Shown: piece by piece, positions 1 through 6,590 of the stretch
Numbering within the stretch: the stretch's first letter is position 1
Layout: every line of letters begins with the position of its first letter
Origin: Burkholderiales bacterium
GTDB lineage: Bacteria; Pseudomonadota; Gammaproteobacteria; Burkholderiales; Burkholderiaceae_F
DNA: 6,732 bases
Assembly: GCA_021298875.1 (NCBI GenBank)
Contig: JAJTHJ010000293.1
Span: forward strand, 1-6,732
Direction: 5' to 3'
Made by a program: the position numbers and the translations under genes
The notes under the pieces: generated by a model
The model's input: the letters and a program-made list of their open reading frames with translations, nothing else
Database searches by the model: none
Told to the model about the DNA's origin: nothing

Positions 1-1102
1 CCATCGGGCCGGCATCCTCGGGAAACTGCGCGCTGCGCAAGACCCGCACGTCGCCGATGCGGCGCACCGCGCGGCCCGAGGCGGTGCCGGTCATGTCCAT
101 GGAGAATTCCTGGTCGCGGAACACTGTCAAGCCTTCCTTGAGGGAAAGCTGGAACCAGTCGCGGCAGGTGACGCGGTTGCCGGTCCAGTTGTGGAAGTAC
201 TCGTGCGCGACGACCGACTCGATCGCCGCGTAGTCGGCGTCGGTGGCGGTGTGCGGGTCGGCCAGCACCAGGCGGGCATTGAAGATGTTCAGCCCTTTGT
301 TCTCCATCGCACCGAGGTTGAAGTCGTGCACGGCGACGATCATGAAGCGGTCCAGATCGAGCTCCAGCCCGTAGCGCTCCTCGTCCCAGCGCAGCGCCCG
401 TTCCAGGCTCGCCAAGGCGTGCGCCGCCCGCTCGCGCGCCCCGGGCGGCACCCAAGCCTGCAACAGTACCGGGCGGTGCGAGCGGGTGCGCACCACCGTA
501 TCGAGGCAGTCGAAGCGCCCGGCCACCAGCGCAAACAGGTAGCTCGGCTTGGAAAACGGGTCGCTCCAGCGGGCGTAGTGGCGGCCGTCGGGCAGATCGC
601 CGCTGGCGGTGAGGTTGCCGTTGGCGAGCAGCACCGGGAAGGCCTCGCGATCGGCGCGCAGCTCGACCTCATAGACGGCCAGCACGTCCGGCCGGTCGGA
701 GAAGTAGACGATGCGGCGGAAGCCTTCCGCCTCGCACTGGGTGAGCAGGCAGCCGTCGGATGCGTACAGCCCGAGCAGGCGCGTGTTCGTCTGCGGACGG
801 ACGGCGGTACGCAGGCGCAGCACGCACACGTTCGGGCAGCCGGTGAGAATCAACTGCCGTGCGTCGCGGGCGCAACGGTCGAGCACCGATTGGCCGTCGA
901 GTTCGGCGGCGAGCAGTTCTAGGTCCTCGCCGTCGAGCACGAGGTCGCCGGCCGGCACGGCCGGGTTGCGCCGCAGGTGCAATTCGGACGTGACCAGCGT
1001 GCGGTCGGGATCGAGGTCGAACTCGAGGTTCAGCGCATCGACGAGAAACGCCGGCGGGCGGTAATCCGCCCGCCGCACGGGTGCCGTGGAGTCGGCGGAC
1101 AT
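1..1102 (-). CDS. pepN: Aminopeptidase N (PepN), N-terminal part, cut by window edge
   Basis: This is a cytoplasmic zinc metallopeptidase of the M1 family, which removes N-terminal residues from peptides in the last steps of protein turnover. The frame gives 367 codons and runs off the left edge. The full family protein is about 870-880 residues, so the C-terminal half is missing. Visible landmarks are TQCEAEGFR at about residues 121-129 (substrate N-terminus recognition region), the exopeptidase motif GAMEN at 264-268, and the zinc site HEYFH at 300-304 with the third ligand Glu323 in SLKEG. These lie three residues from the E. coli PepN positions. The ATG at 1102 gives MSADSTAPVRRADYRPP, which aligns with the start of E. 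coli PepN (Q-A-K-Y-R-H-D-Y-R-A-P), so the start is well supported although no clear Shine-Dalgarno precedes it. It starts 64 bp after the HbpS/GlcG-like gene. The reading frame is intact; it is almost certainly ordinary pepN. Confidence 0.97.
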   Translation of the reverse strand, partial: MSADSTAPVRRADYRPPAFLVDALNLEFDLDPDRTLVTSELHLRRNPAVPAGDLVLDGEDLELLAAELDGQSVLDRCARDARQLILTGCPNVCVLRLRTAVRPQTNTRLLGLYASDGCLLTQCEAEGFRRIVYFSDRPDVLAVYEVELRADREAFPVLLANGNLTASGDLPDGRHYARWSDPFSKPSYLFALVAGRFDCLDTVVRTRSHRPVLLQAWVPPGARERAAHALASLERALRWDEERYGLELDLDRFMIVAVHDFNLGAMENKGLNIFNARLVLADPHTATDADYAAIESVVAHEYFHNWTGNRVTCRDWFQLSLKEGLTVFRDQEFSMDMTGTASGRAVRRIGDVRVLRSAQFPEDAGPM

Positions 1103-1166
1103 CGGCACAACGCTGCGGCGAGGATGCGGCCGTGACGCGCTGAAGCCCGCGCGCTGGCGCAACCGA

Positions 1167-1658
1167 TTACAGCTCGATATCGGCGCGGATCGCCGCCACA
1201 CCGGCCTTGGCGCACTTGTCGTCTTCCTCGCCGCTGGGGGCGCCGGACACACCGATGGCGCCCACCGTCGAGCCGCCGGCGTCGATCAGCACGCCGCCGC
1301 CCACGGCGACGACGTTGGGCAGTTGGCGGATGCCGGAACTGGGGCGGCCCGGCTGCGTCTCGGCCGCCAGCGCCAGGGTGTCGGTGCGGAAGCTCACTGC
1401 GCTCCACCCCTTGTTGATAGCCGTGCTCGGTGTGTGCGCGCCGGCGAAGCGGTCGCGGATCAGCGCCTGCGCCACACCAGCGCGGTCGACCACCGCCACA
1501 GCCACCTGATAGCCGCGTTTGCGGCAGTCGGCCAGCGCCGCGTTGACCGCCTTCTGCGCGGTCTCCGGAGTCATCAGCTTGACCGTGTGGGTGCCGTCGG
1601 CAGCGCCGGCGGCGGCGGCGAGTGTGCTCAAGAGTGCGGCGGCAAGGGTGCGGGTCAT
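1167..1658 (-). CDS. Exported HbpS/GlcG-family (DUF336, haem-degrading-like) protein
   Basis: This is a 163-residue protein of the HbpS/GlcG/DUF336 family (Pfam PF03928). Members bind haem or small cofactors or sit beside oxidoreductases, and their biochemical role is often unknown. Residues 1-20 (MTRTLAAALLSTLAAAAGAA) form a classic signal peptide, so the mature protein is probably periplasmic. Family hallmarks follow in order: VAVVDRAG near 54-61, RDRFAGAHTPSTA (68-80) and NKGWSA (82-87), GGGVLIDAGG near 120-129, and VGAIGVSGAPSGEEDDKCAKAG at 132-153. Cys45 and Cys149 are the only cysteines of the precursor. The start at 1658 is chosen over an in-frame ATG at 1709 because it has an AGGAGA Shine-Dalgarno 6 nt upstream and opens directly into the signal peptide. 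It follows the aldehyde dehydrogenase after a 163-bp gap, which shows no strong promoter or terminator, and precedes pepN by 64 bp. The family call is firm; the ligand is unknown. Confidence 0.88.
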   Translation of the reverse strand: MTRTLAAALLSTLAAAAGAADGTHTVKLMTPETAQKAVNAALADCRKRGYQVAVAVVDRAGVAQALIRDRFAGAHTPSTAINKGWSAVSFRTDTLALAAETQPGRPSSGIRQLPNVVAVGGGVLIDAGGSTVGAIGVSGAPSGEEDDKCAKAGVAAIRADIEL

Positions 1659-1664
1659 CGATGT

Positions 1665-1669
1665 CTCCT
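1665..1669 (-). promoter_or_regulatory. Ribosome binding site of the HbpS/GlcG-like gene
   Basis: AGGAG lies 6 nt before the ATG at 1658 on the minus strand. It decides the start of the exported protein against the longer in-frame ATG at 1709, which would put 17 non-hydrophobic residues in front of the signal peptide. Confidence 0.8.
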
Positions 1670-1821
1670 GTGGGTTGGTGTGCGCAACCAAAGTTACCAC
1701 CGACCGCACGGCCCGCGGTTGATCGGGAACACGCGGTCGCGGTAGCGCGCGTCATGTGCAGGCGACGGTGCGGCGGCACCCGCAAGGCGCTCACACCGGG
1801 CGCGCAACGACCAGCGGCGCC

Positions 1822-3336
1822 TCAGGACGCCGCCGGCTCGATCCGCAGCCAGGTGGTCTTGAGTTCGGTGTACTTGTCGAAGGCGTGCAGCGACTTGTCG
1901 CGACCGTTGCCGCTTTGCTTGTAGCCGCCGAAGGGCACGGTGATGTCGTCTTCGTCGTACTGGTTCACGTGCACGGTGCCGGCGCGCAGCGCGCGCGCCA
2001 CGCGGTGGGCGCGGTGAACGTTGGCGGTCCACACTGCCGCTTGCAAGCCGTAGGGGCTGTCGTTGGCCAGCGCGATCACATCAAGCTCGGTGTCGAAGCG
2101 CAGCACCGACATCACCGGGCCGAAAATCTCCTCGCGCGCGATCTTCATGTCGTTGCGCACGCCGTCGAACACGGTGGGCGCGACGTAGTAGCCGCCGGAG
2201 TCGGTGCGCGCCTGGGTGCCGCCGGCACGGCAGACCGCGCCTTCGGCCTTGCCGGCTTCGATGTAGCCGAGCACGCTGCGCAACTGGATGTCGTCGACGA
2301 TGGCGCCCATCACCGTGCCGGCCTCCAGCGGATCGGCGGGTAGGTACTTGACGGTTTCGGCCGCCACGCGGGCAGCGAACTCTTCCGCCACCGACGCCTG
2401 CACCAACACGCGCGAGGGTGCGTTGCAGGATTCGCCTTGGTTGAAGAACATGCTGCCGGCGGCCGTCTTGGCGGCGCGTTCGAGGTCGTCGCAGTCGGCA
2501 AACACCACGTAGGCGGATTTGCCGCCGAGTTCGTTGTACACGCGCTTCAAGTTCGACCGGCCCGCGTACTCCAGCATCCGCCGGCCCGTGCGGGTGGAGC
2601 CGGTAAAGCCGATGGCGTCCACGTCCATGTGCAGCGCAAGCGCTTCGCCCGCCTCGTGGCCGTAGCCGGGCACGACGTTGAACACGCCCGGCGGCAGGCC
2701 CGCCTCGACCGCCAGCTCGGCCATCCGCAGCGCTGTCAGCGGCGACTTTTCCGAGGGCTTGAGCACCACGCTGTCGCCCGCGGCAAGCGCGGGGCCGAGC
2801 TTCCACGCGGCCATGATCATCGGGTAGTTCCACGGCACGATGGCGCCGATCACCCCCATCGGCTCGCGCGTAATCAATGCCAAGGCCTGCGGGCCGGTGG
2901 GCGCGATCTCGTCGTAGACCTTGTCCACGGCTTCCGCGTACCAGGCGATGCAGCGCGCGGCGGCGGGCACGTCCACCGCGAGGCTATAGCGGATCGGCTT
3001 ACCCATGTCGAGAGTTTCGAGCAGGGCCAGCTCTTCCTTCGCAGCCAGCAGTTTGTCCGCAAAGCGCAGCAGCACGCGCTTGCGCGCGGCGGGCGACTGG
3101 TGTGCCCAGCGCCCGTCGGCGAAAGCGCGCCGCGCACTGGCCACCGCGGCATCGATGTCGGCGGCCTGCCCGCGCGCCACGTCGGCGAGTTTGCGGCCGT
3201 CGATCGGCGATGCGCAATCGAAGGTCGCGCCGCTGGCGGCGGCCACCCGCACACCGTCGATCACTGCGCGGCCGTCGGGTTGGAGCGCGGCGGCGCGCGC
3301 GTGCCAGTCGATGGGCGCGGCGGTCGTGCGGCCCAT
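1822..3336 (-). CDS. puuC: NAD(P)+-dependent aldehyde dehydrogenase, PuuC/KauB type (polyamine catabolism)
   Basis: This 504-residue cytosolic ALDH-superfamily enzyme is most like gamma-glutamyl-gamma-aminobutyraldehyde dehydrogenase (PuuC; the related Pseudomonas KauB acts on 4-guanidinobutyraldehyde). Both oxidise an aminoaldehyde made from putrescine or arginine to the acid. Catalytic residues are visible: PWN with Asn170, KPSE with Lys193, the Rossmann GFTGSTRTG at 243-251, general base Glu269 in NELGGKS, nucleophile Cys304 in NQGESCNAPSR, and EEIFGP with Glu403. The C-terminal VPFGGYKQSGNGRDKSLHAF (467-486) followed by DKYTELKT, and GPALAAGDSVVLKPSEKSPL, closely match PuuC as I recall it. 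The flank after Cys304 (CNAPSR instead of the common CxAGxR) differs from E. coli PuuC. The ATG at 3336 is one base past the stop of the outer-membrane protein gene and has no convincing Shine-Dalgarno, suggesting translational coupling. Its place downstream of potHI supports a polyamine substrate. Exact substrate is not certain: betaine-aldehyde or other aminoaldehyde activity is possible. Confidence 0.9.
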   Translation of the reverse strand: MGRTTAAPIDWHARAAALQPDGRAVIDGVRVAAASGATFDCASPIDGRKLADVARGQAADIDAAVASARRAFADGRWAHQSPAARKRVLLRFADKLLAAKEELALLETLDMGKPIRYSLAVDVPAAARCIAWYAEAVDKVYDEIAPTGPQALALITREPMGVIGAIVPWNYPMIMAAWKLGPALAAGDSVVLKPSEKSPLTALRMAELAVEAGLPPGVFNVVPGYGHEAGEALALHMDVDAIGFTGSTRTGRRMLEYAGRSNLKRVYNELGGKSAYVVFADCDDLERAAKTAAGSMFFNQGESCNAPSRVLVQASVAEEFAARVAAETVKYLPADPLEAGTVMGAIVDDIQLRSVLGYIEAGKAEGAVCRAGGTQARTDSGGYYVAPTVFDGVRNDMKIAREEIFGPVMSVLRFDTELDVIALANDSPYGLQAAVWTANVHRAHRVARALRAGTVHVNQYDEDDITVPFGGYKQSGNGRDKSLHAFDKYTELKTTWLRIEPAAS

Positions 3337-3337
3337 G

Positions 3338-4720
3338 TCAGAAGCTCAACACGGTCGAGCCGGCGATCACGTTGTTGTACTTGCGGTAGCCGCCGTCGGG
3401 CGCAACGTAGAACACCGGCTGATTGCCGTAGTCGTAGCGGTACTCGAAGCGGAACTGCACGTTTTGCGAGTACAGGTAGTTCATGCCGAGCGACAGCGCG
3501 ATGCGGTTGGTGCCCTTGTTGGGGTCGATCGGGGCATAGAAACTCAGACCTTCGTCGTTGGTGACGAGTTGCGCGCCTGGGCCGAAGCCGTTGAAGCAGT
3601 CGTTGTAGAACTCGCCATTGGCGCACAGCGCGGCGATGTTGAGCGTGCCGCCGCCGTTGCGCTGGTTGTACAGGTAATCGGCGCGCACGACACCTTCGAG
3701 CTTGGGCAGGAACTTGTACGCGGCCAGCGCCGAGGCGCCCCACCACGAGGCCTTGCCGCCGTTGAGCGCCGCGCCATTCTGGCTACCGGCGCCGACCTGG
3801 CCTTGCAGCGTCAGGTCGCCGCGGGTGTAGTAGCCGTCGACCTCGAACGCGGTCAGGGTTTGCAGGCTGCTCGGATCGATGAACAGCGGCGCCTTGCCGA
3901 ACTGCCCGGCAAAGCCGATGCCGGCAAACTCGTTGATCGAATAGTCGCCGCGGAAGGTGAAGCCCGGCGCCGTCATGTTGGCCTTGTAGGCGTTGGTGTT
4001 GATGTTGGCCACCAAGGCCTTGAGATCGAGATCGCCGCGCGTGATGTCCAGACCCGCGCCGACGTAGTAACTGGGCACGGTGAAGTCGAACAGCAGGTTG
4101 TGCGTGATCAGCTTCTGCTGGTAGGCAAAGGTGTATTCGTAACCGCTCCAGTCCGGAATCTGGCCGGCGATGAAGCGCGTTTGCAAATCGCCGAGCGGCA
4201 CGCTGACCGACGCTTCGTGCACGATCGACGGCCAGTTGTAACTGGACGCCGCGCTCTTCTGCGGCGCGATGGTGAGCTTCCACTGCGTGCCGCCCTCCAT
4301 CTCCTTGAGCAGGCTGAAGCCGGCGATACCGAGGTAGGAGTTGAAGTAGGTGTACGGCGCGTCCGGCGCGACCGCCCCGTCGGGCAGCACGAGACCGGAA
4401 AAGTTGTTCAGGAAGACGAACGAGCCCTGCCGCTGTGCCTGGTTGTAGACGTAGGGCACGTCGGCAAAGCCGGTGATCGTCAGGCCGCCGAAGCCGCTGG
4501 CTTCTTTTTGTTCCTCCAGCGCCTCGGTCTTAGTTTTGATCCGGTTGAATTCCTCCGGCGGCACCTGGGTGGCCTGCATCTGCTTGACCTGCGCTTCGAG
4601 CGCCTGGATCTGCGCCTTCATCGCCTCGATCTGCTTTTGCAGGTCGGTGGCCGATTGCGCCTGCGCCGCGAGCGGCAGCGCGGCGCCGAGGGCGAGGGCG
4701 ATTGCGGTCGGTTTGAACAT
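3338..4720 (-). CDS. Outer-membrane beta-barrel (porin-like, possibly DUF3138) protein with N-terminal coiled coil
   Basis: This is a 460-residue predicted outer-membrane protein. Residues 1-21 (MFKPTAIALALGAALPLAAQA) form a signal peptide with an AQA cleavage site. Residues 27-48 are a regular coiled coil: Leu27, Ile31, Met34, Ile38, Leu41, Val45 and Met48 keep perfect 3-4 heptad spacing. From about residue 78 to the end there are alternating amphipathic strands rich in Tyr, Phe and Gly, with girdle-like strands such as VQFRFEYRYDY (421-431), and the chain ends in Phe (STVLSF), the usual barrel-assembly signal. The only two cysteines, Cys366 and Cys375, sit in a probable surface loop and could form a disulfide. 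The start at 4720 has a full AGGAGG 5 nt upstream; a longer in-frame ATG at 4930 would overlap potI and bury the signal peptide. The architecture resembles coiled-coil-prefixed porins and, from memory, the DUF3138 family of Burkholderiales and Rhodocyclales. It lies 43 bp after potI and 1 bp before puuC. A polyamine-channel role is inference only. Confidence 0.85.
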   Translation of the reverse strand: MFKPTAIALALGAALPLAAQAQSATDLQKQIEAMKAQIQALEAQVKQMQATQVPPEEFNRIKTKTEALEEQKEASGFGGLTITGFADVPYVYNQAQRQGSFVFLNNFSGLVLPDGAVAPDAPYTYFNSYLGIAGFSLLKEMEGGTQWKLTIAPQKSAASSYNWPSIVHEASVSVPLGDLQTRFIAGQIPDWSGYEYTFAYQQKLITHNLLFDFTVPSYYVGAGLDITRGDLDLKALVANINTNAYKANMTAPGFTFRGDYSINEFAGIGFAGQFGKAPLFIDPSSLQTLTAFEVDGYYTRGDLTLQGQVGAGSQNGAALNGGKASWWGASALAAYKFLPKLEGVVRADYLYNQRNGGGTLNIAALCANGEFYNDCFNGFGPGAQLVTNDEGLSFYAPIDPNKGTNRIALSLGMNYLYSQNVQFRFEYRYDYGNQPVFYVAPDGGYRKYNNVIAGSTVLSF

Positions 4721-4725
4721 GGCTT

Positions 4726-4731
4726 CCTCCT
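4726..4731 (-). promoter_or_regulatory. Strong ribosome binding site of the outer-membrane protein gene
   Basis: A perfect AGGAGG (within AAGGAGGAAGCC) lies 5 nt before the ATG at 4720 on the minus strand. It is the best Shine-Dalgarno in the window and fixes the start of the signal peptide. potI and puuC on either side lack comparable sites, suggesting that the barrel protein is translated at a higher level than its operon partners. Confidence 0.85.
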
Positions 4732-4763
4732 TGGCCAGGGGCGGGTTACGGTGCGAACGAAAT

Positions 4764-5639
4764 TTATCCTCGGGCTGTGGCGAGCGAGCCCTCTTTGGCC
4801 TCGCCTGTTTTGTCCTCACGCCAGGCGGCGGCCTGCTCCTCTTCGCGGCGCCGCTGCTGGCGCGCCATCCAGTAGCTGGACAGCACGACGGCGATGCCGA
4901 CCACCACCACCATGATGGTGGCGATCGCATTGACGGTCGGGTTCAGCCCCAGCCGTGCGCGCGAGAAGATCACCAGCGGCAGCGTGGTCGAGCCGGGGCC
5001 GGACAAAAAAGCGCTGGTGACCACGTCGTCGAGCGAGATCGTGAAGGTGAGCAGCCACGCCGCACCCAGCGACGGCAAAATCTGCGGCAGCGTGACGAGA
5101 AAGAACACCTGCAGCGGCCGGGTGCCGAGATCCATCGCCGCGTCTTCGAGCGAGCGGTCCATCGCCAGCAGGCGCGACTGGATCACCACCGCCGCGTACG
5201 AGGCGCAGATCGAGGTGTGGCCGATGAAGATCGTCAACAGTCCGCGCCCCTGCGGGTAGCCGGTGGCCCGTTCCAACGCGACGAAGAAGAGCAGCAGCGA
5301 CAGGCCGGTGATCACCTCCGGCACCACCAGCGGCGCGTTGACGTGGGCGATAAACGCAGTGCGCCCGCGGAAGGCCGTGTACCGCACCAGCGCGAACGCG
5401 GCCATCGTGCCGAGGATCACCGCGGCCGTGGCGGTGAGGCTCGCCACATTCATCGACATGATGAAGCCGTCGATCACCTCGCGGTCGCGCGCCAGCTCCG
5501 CGTACCAGCGCAGCGAGAAGCCCGACCACAGCGTGACCATGCGCGACTCGTTGAACGAGAAGATCACCAGCGTGGCGATCGGCACGTACAAAAACGCGAA
5601 TCCCGCCAGCAGCCAGGCGGTGCCGAAGCGGCTCGTCAT
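4764..5639 (-). CDS. potI: Putrescine/polyamine ABC transporter permease, PotI type
   Basis: This 291-residue inner-membrane permease is the second of a PotH/PotI pair that forms the transmembrane channel of a polyamine (putrescine) ABC importer. Six hydrophobic segments are visible at roughly 8-28, 62-84, 98-121, 133-155, 188-212 and 236-258. The cytoplasmic EAA loop that docks onto the ATPase is EDAAMDLGTRPLQVFFLVTLP at 165-185. The segment SLDDVVTSAFLSGPGSTTLP at 202-221, with NPTVNAIATI at 233-242, is very like E. coli PotI and PotC. After the last membrane segment there is a charged Glu/Arg/Gln-rich tail (260-291). The ATG at 5639 overlaps the potH stop as ATGA, so the two are translationally coupled; a longer upstream frame is just the antiparallel reading of potH. 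No terminator is seen before the outer-membrane protein gene. The substrate is assigned by family resemblance and the puuC neighbour; spermidine (PotC) is the alternative. Confidence 0.93.
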   Translation of the reverse strand: MTSRFGTAWLLAGFAFLYVPIATLVIFSFNESRMVTLWSGFSLRWYAELARDREVIDGFIMSMNVASLTATAAVILGTMAAFALVRYTAFRGRTAFIAHVNAPLVVPEVITGLSLLLFFVALERATGYPQGRGLLTIFIGHTSICASYAAVVIQSRLLAMDRSLEDAAMDLGTRPLQVFFLVTLPQILPSLGAAWLLTFTISLDDVVTSAFLSGPGSTTLPLVIFSRARLGLNPTVNAIATIMVVVVGIAVVLSSYWMARQQRRREEEQAAAWREDKTGEAKEGSLATARG

Positions 5640-6556
5640 CGCGCCCGCACCCCCTGCTCGGTCTGCACTTTGTTGAAGAGCGCCAGCGGGATCAGGATCA
5701 GCACCACCATCGTCACCGCCACCGCCGAGGCCATCGGCCAGTCGTTGTTGCTGAAGAACTCGTCCCACAGCACGCGGCCGATCATCAGCGTCTCCGGCCC
5801 GCCGAGCAGTGCCGGGATCACGTACTCGCCCACACTGGGAATGAACACCAGCAGCGAGCCGGCAAAGATGCCGGCCTTGGACAAGGGCACCGTGACCAGC
5901 CAGAAGGTCTTGAAGGGCGTGGCGCCGAGGTCGTTGGCCGCCTCCAGCAAGCGCGCGTCCATTTTGACGAGGTTGGCGTACAGCGGCAGGATCATGAACG
6001 GCAGGTAGGTGTAGACCATGCCAATGGTCATCGAAAACGGCGTGAACATCATCTTCACCGGGCTGTCCACGAGGCCGAGCGCCATCAGCACCTGGTTGAA
6101 CACGCCGTTGTCGTCGAGCAGGCCCTTCCAGGCGTACACGCGCAGCAGGTACGGCGTCCAAAAAGGCAGCGACACCAGCATCAGCAGGGCAGGCTGCACG
6201 GCCGGCCGGGCGCGCGCCATGAAGTAGGCGAACGGGTAGCCGATGACAAGGCAAATCGCGGTGTTGAGCAGCGCATAGCCGACCGACGACAGGTAGGTGC
6301 GGACGTACAGCGCGTCGGATGTAAGGAAGATGTAGTTCGACAGCTTGAGCTTGAGCACCGCGACGCCGTCGGCGTAGGTGAAGATTTCGCCGAAGCGCAC
6401 CCCTTCGACTTCCGACATCGAAAGCCGCAGCACCACCAGGAAGGGGGCGGAGAAGAACAAAATCAGGAAAACGTACGGCACCCCGATCACGAAGCGCGGG
6501 CCCCAGCGGGGGCCGAGGCGGGCGGTGAGGCGGGTGATGGGGGGCGATGTGAGCAT
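5636..6556 (-). CDS. potH: Putrescine/polyamine ABC transporter permease, PotH type
   Basis: This 306-residue inner-membrane permease partners PotI in a polyamine ABC importer. Six membrane segments are visible at about 23-45, 93-113, 120-142, 173-196, 228-250 and 277-296, with a periplasmic loop of some 45 residues between the first two, as usual for PotH/PotB. The EAA loop reads EAANDLGATPFKTFWLVTVP at 205-224. The stretch GEYVIPALLGGPETLMIGRV (243-262) plus LWDEFFSNNDWPMASAVAV is nearly diagnostic of PotH. The E. coli protein is 317 residues, so length fits. The ATG at 6556 is the furthest upstream possible, because an in-frame TAG lies four codons before it; no strong Shine-Dalgarno is visible, and a weak TAGGC/GCCTA hairpin overlaps the start. 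The substrate-binding protein and ATPase genes needed for function must lie beyond the right edge, with the ATPase gene probably ending at 6717. Confidence 0.95.
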   Translation of the reverse strand: MLTSPPITRLTARLGPRWGPRFVIGVPYVFLILFFSAPFLVVLRLSMSEVEGVRFGEIFTYADGVAVLKLKLSNYIFLTSDALYVRTYLSSVGYALLNTAICLVIGYPFAYFMARARPAVQPALLMLVSLPFWTPYLLRVYAWKGLLDDNGVFNQVLMALGLVDSPVKMMFTPFSMTIGMVYTYLPFMILPLYANLVKMDARLLEAANDLGATPFKTFWLVTVPLSKAGIFAGSLLVFIPSVGEYVIPALLGGPETLMIGRVLWDEFFSNNDWPMASAVAVTMVVLILIPLALFNKVQTEQGVRAR

Positions 6557-6590
6557 AGGCAGCGCCTAGGCGTGTTCGTTATGCCCGGTG

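Noticed and set aside
191..922. Plus-strand open frame of 243 codons opposite pepN
   Set aside because: It is antisense to the conserved GAMEN and HEYFH region of pepN and has no recognisable features.
1659..1709. 17-residue extension of the HbpS/GlcG-like protein to an ATG at 1709
   Set aside because: The extension is not signal-like, and AGGAG sits correctly for the ATG at 1658.
1740..1800. Small hairpin (GGTGC-CGCC-GCACC) downstream of puuC as a terminator
   Set aside because: The stem is only five base pairs and no T run follows on the minus strand; such stems arise by chance in G+C-rich DNA.
3005..4915. Plus-strand open frame of 636 codons across puuC and the outer-membrane protein gene
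   Set aside because: It is antisense to two well-supported genes, its translation is Arg/Val/Gly-rich with no recognisable domain, and it crosses the boundary between them. G+C-rich third positions commonly leave such opposite frames open.
4721..4930. N-terminal extension of the outer-membrane protein to an ATG at 4930
   Set aside because: It would overlap the end of potI, bury the signal peptide 70 residues inside the protein and ignore the AGGAGG placed 5 nt before the ATG at 4720.
4473..6008. Plus-strand open frame of 511 codons across potI and potH
   Set aside because: It lies opposite two permease genes with clear motifs; its translation is Arg/Gln/His/Asp-rich with no membrane segment or motif, so it is an antisense shadow.
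5640..6254. Long N-terminal extension of the potI frame to an ATG at 6254
   Set aside because: The added residues are an alternate-frame reading of potH, low in hydrophobic segments; the ATGA overlap at 5636-5639 and the typical PotI N-terminus at 5639 mark the true start.
6556..6568. TAGGC-AGC-GCCTA hairpin at the potH start as a regulatory element
   Set aside because: A five-pair stem is too short to call without conservation data, though it touches the start codon.
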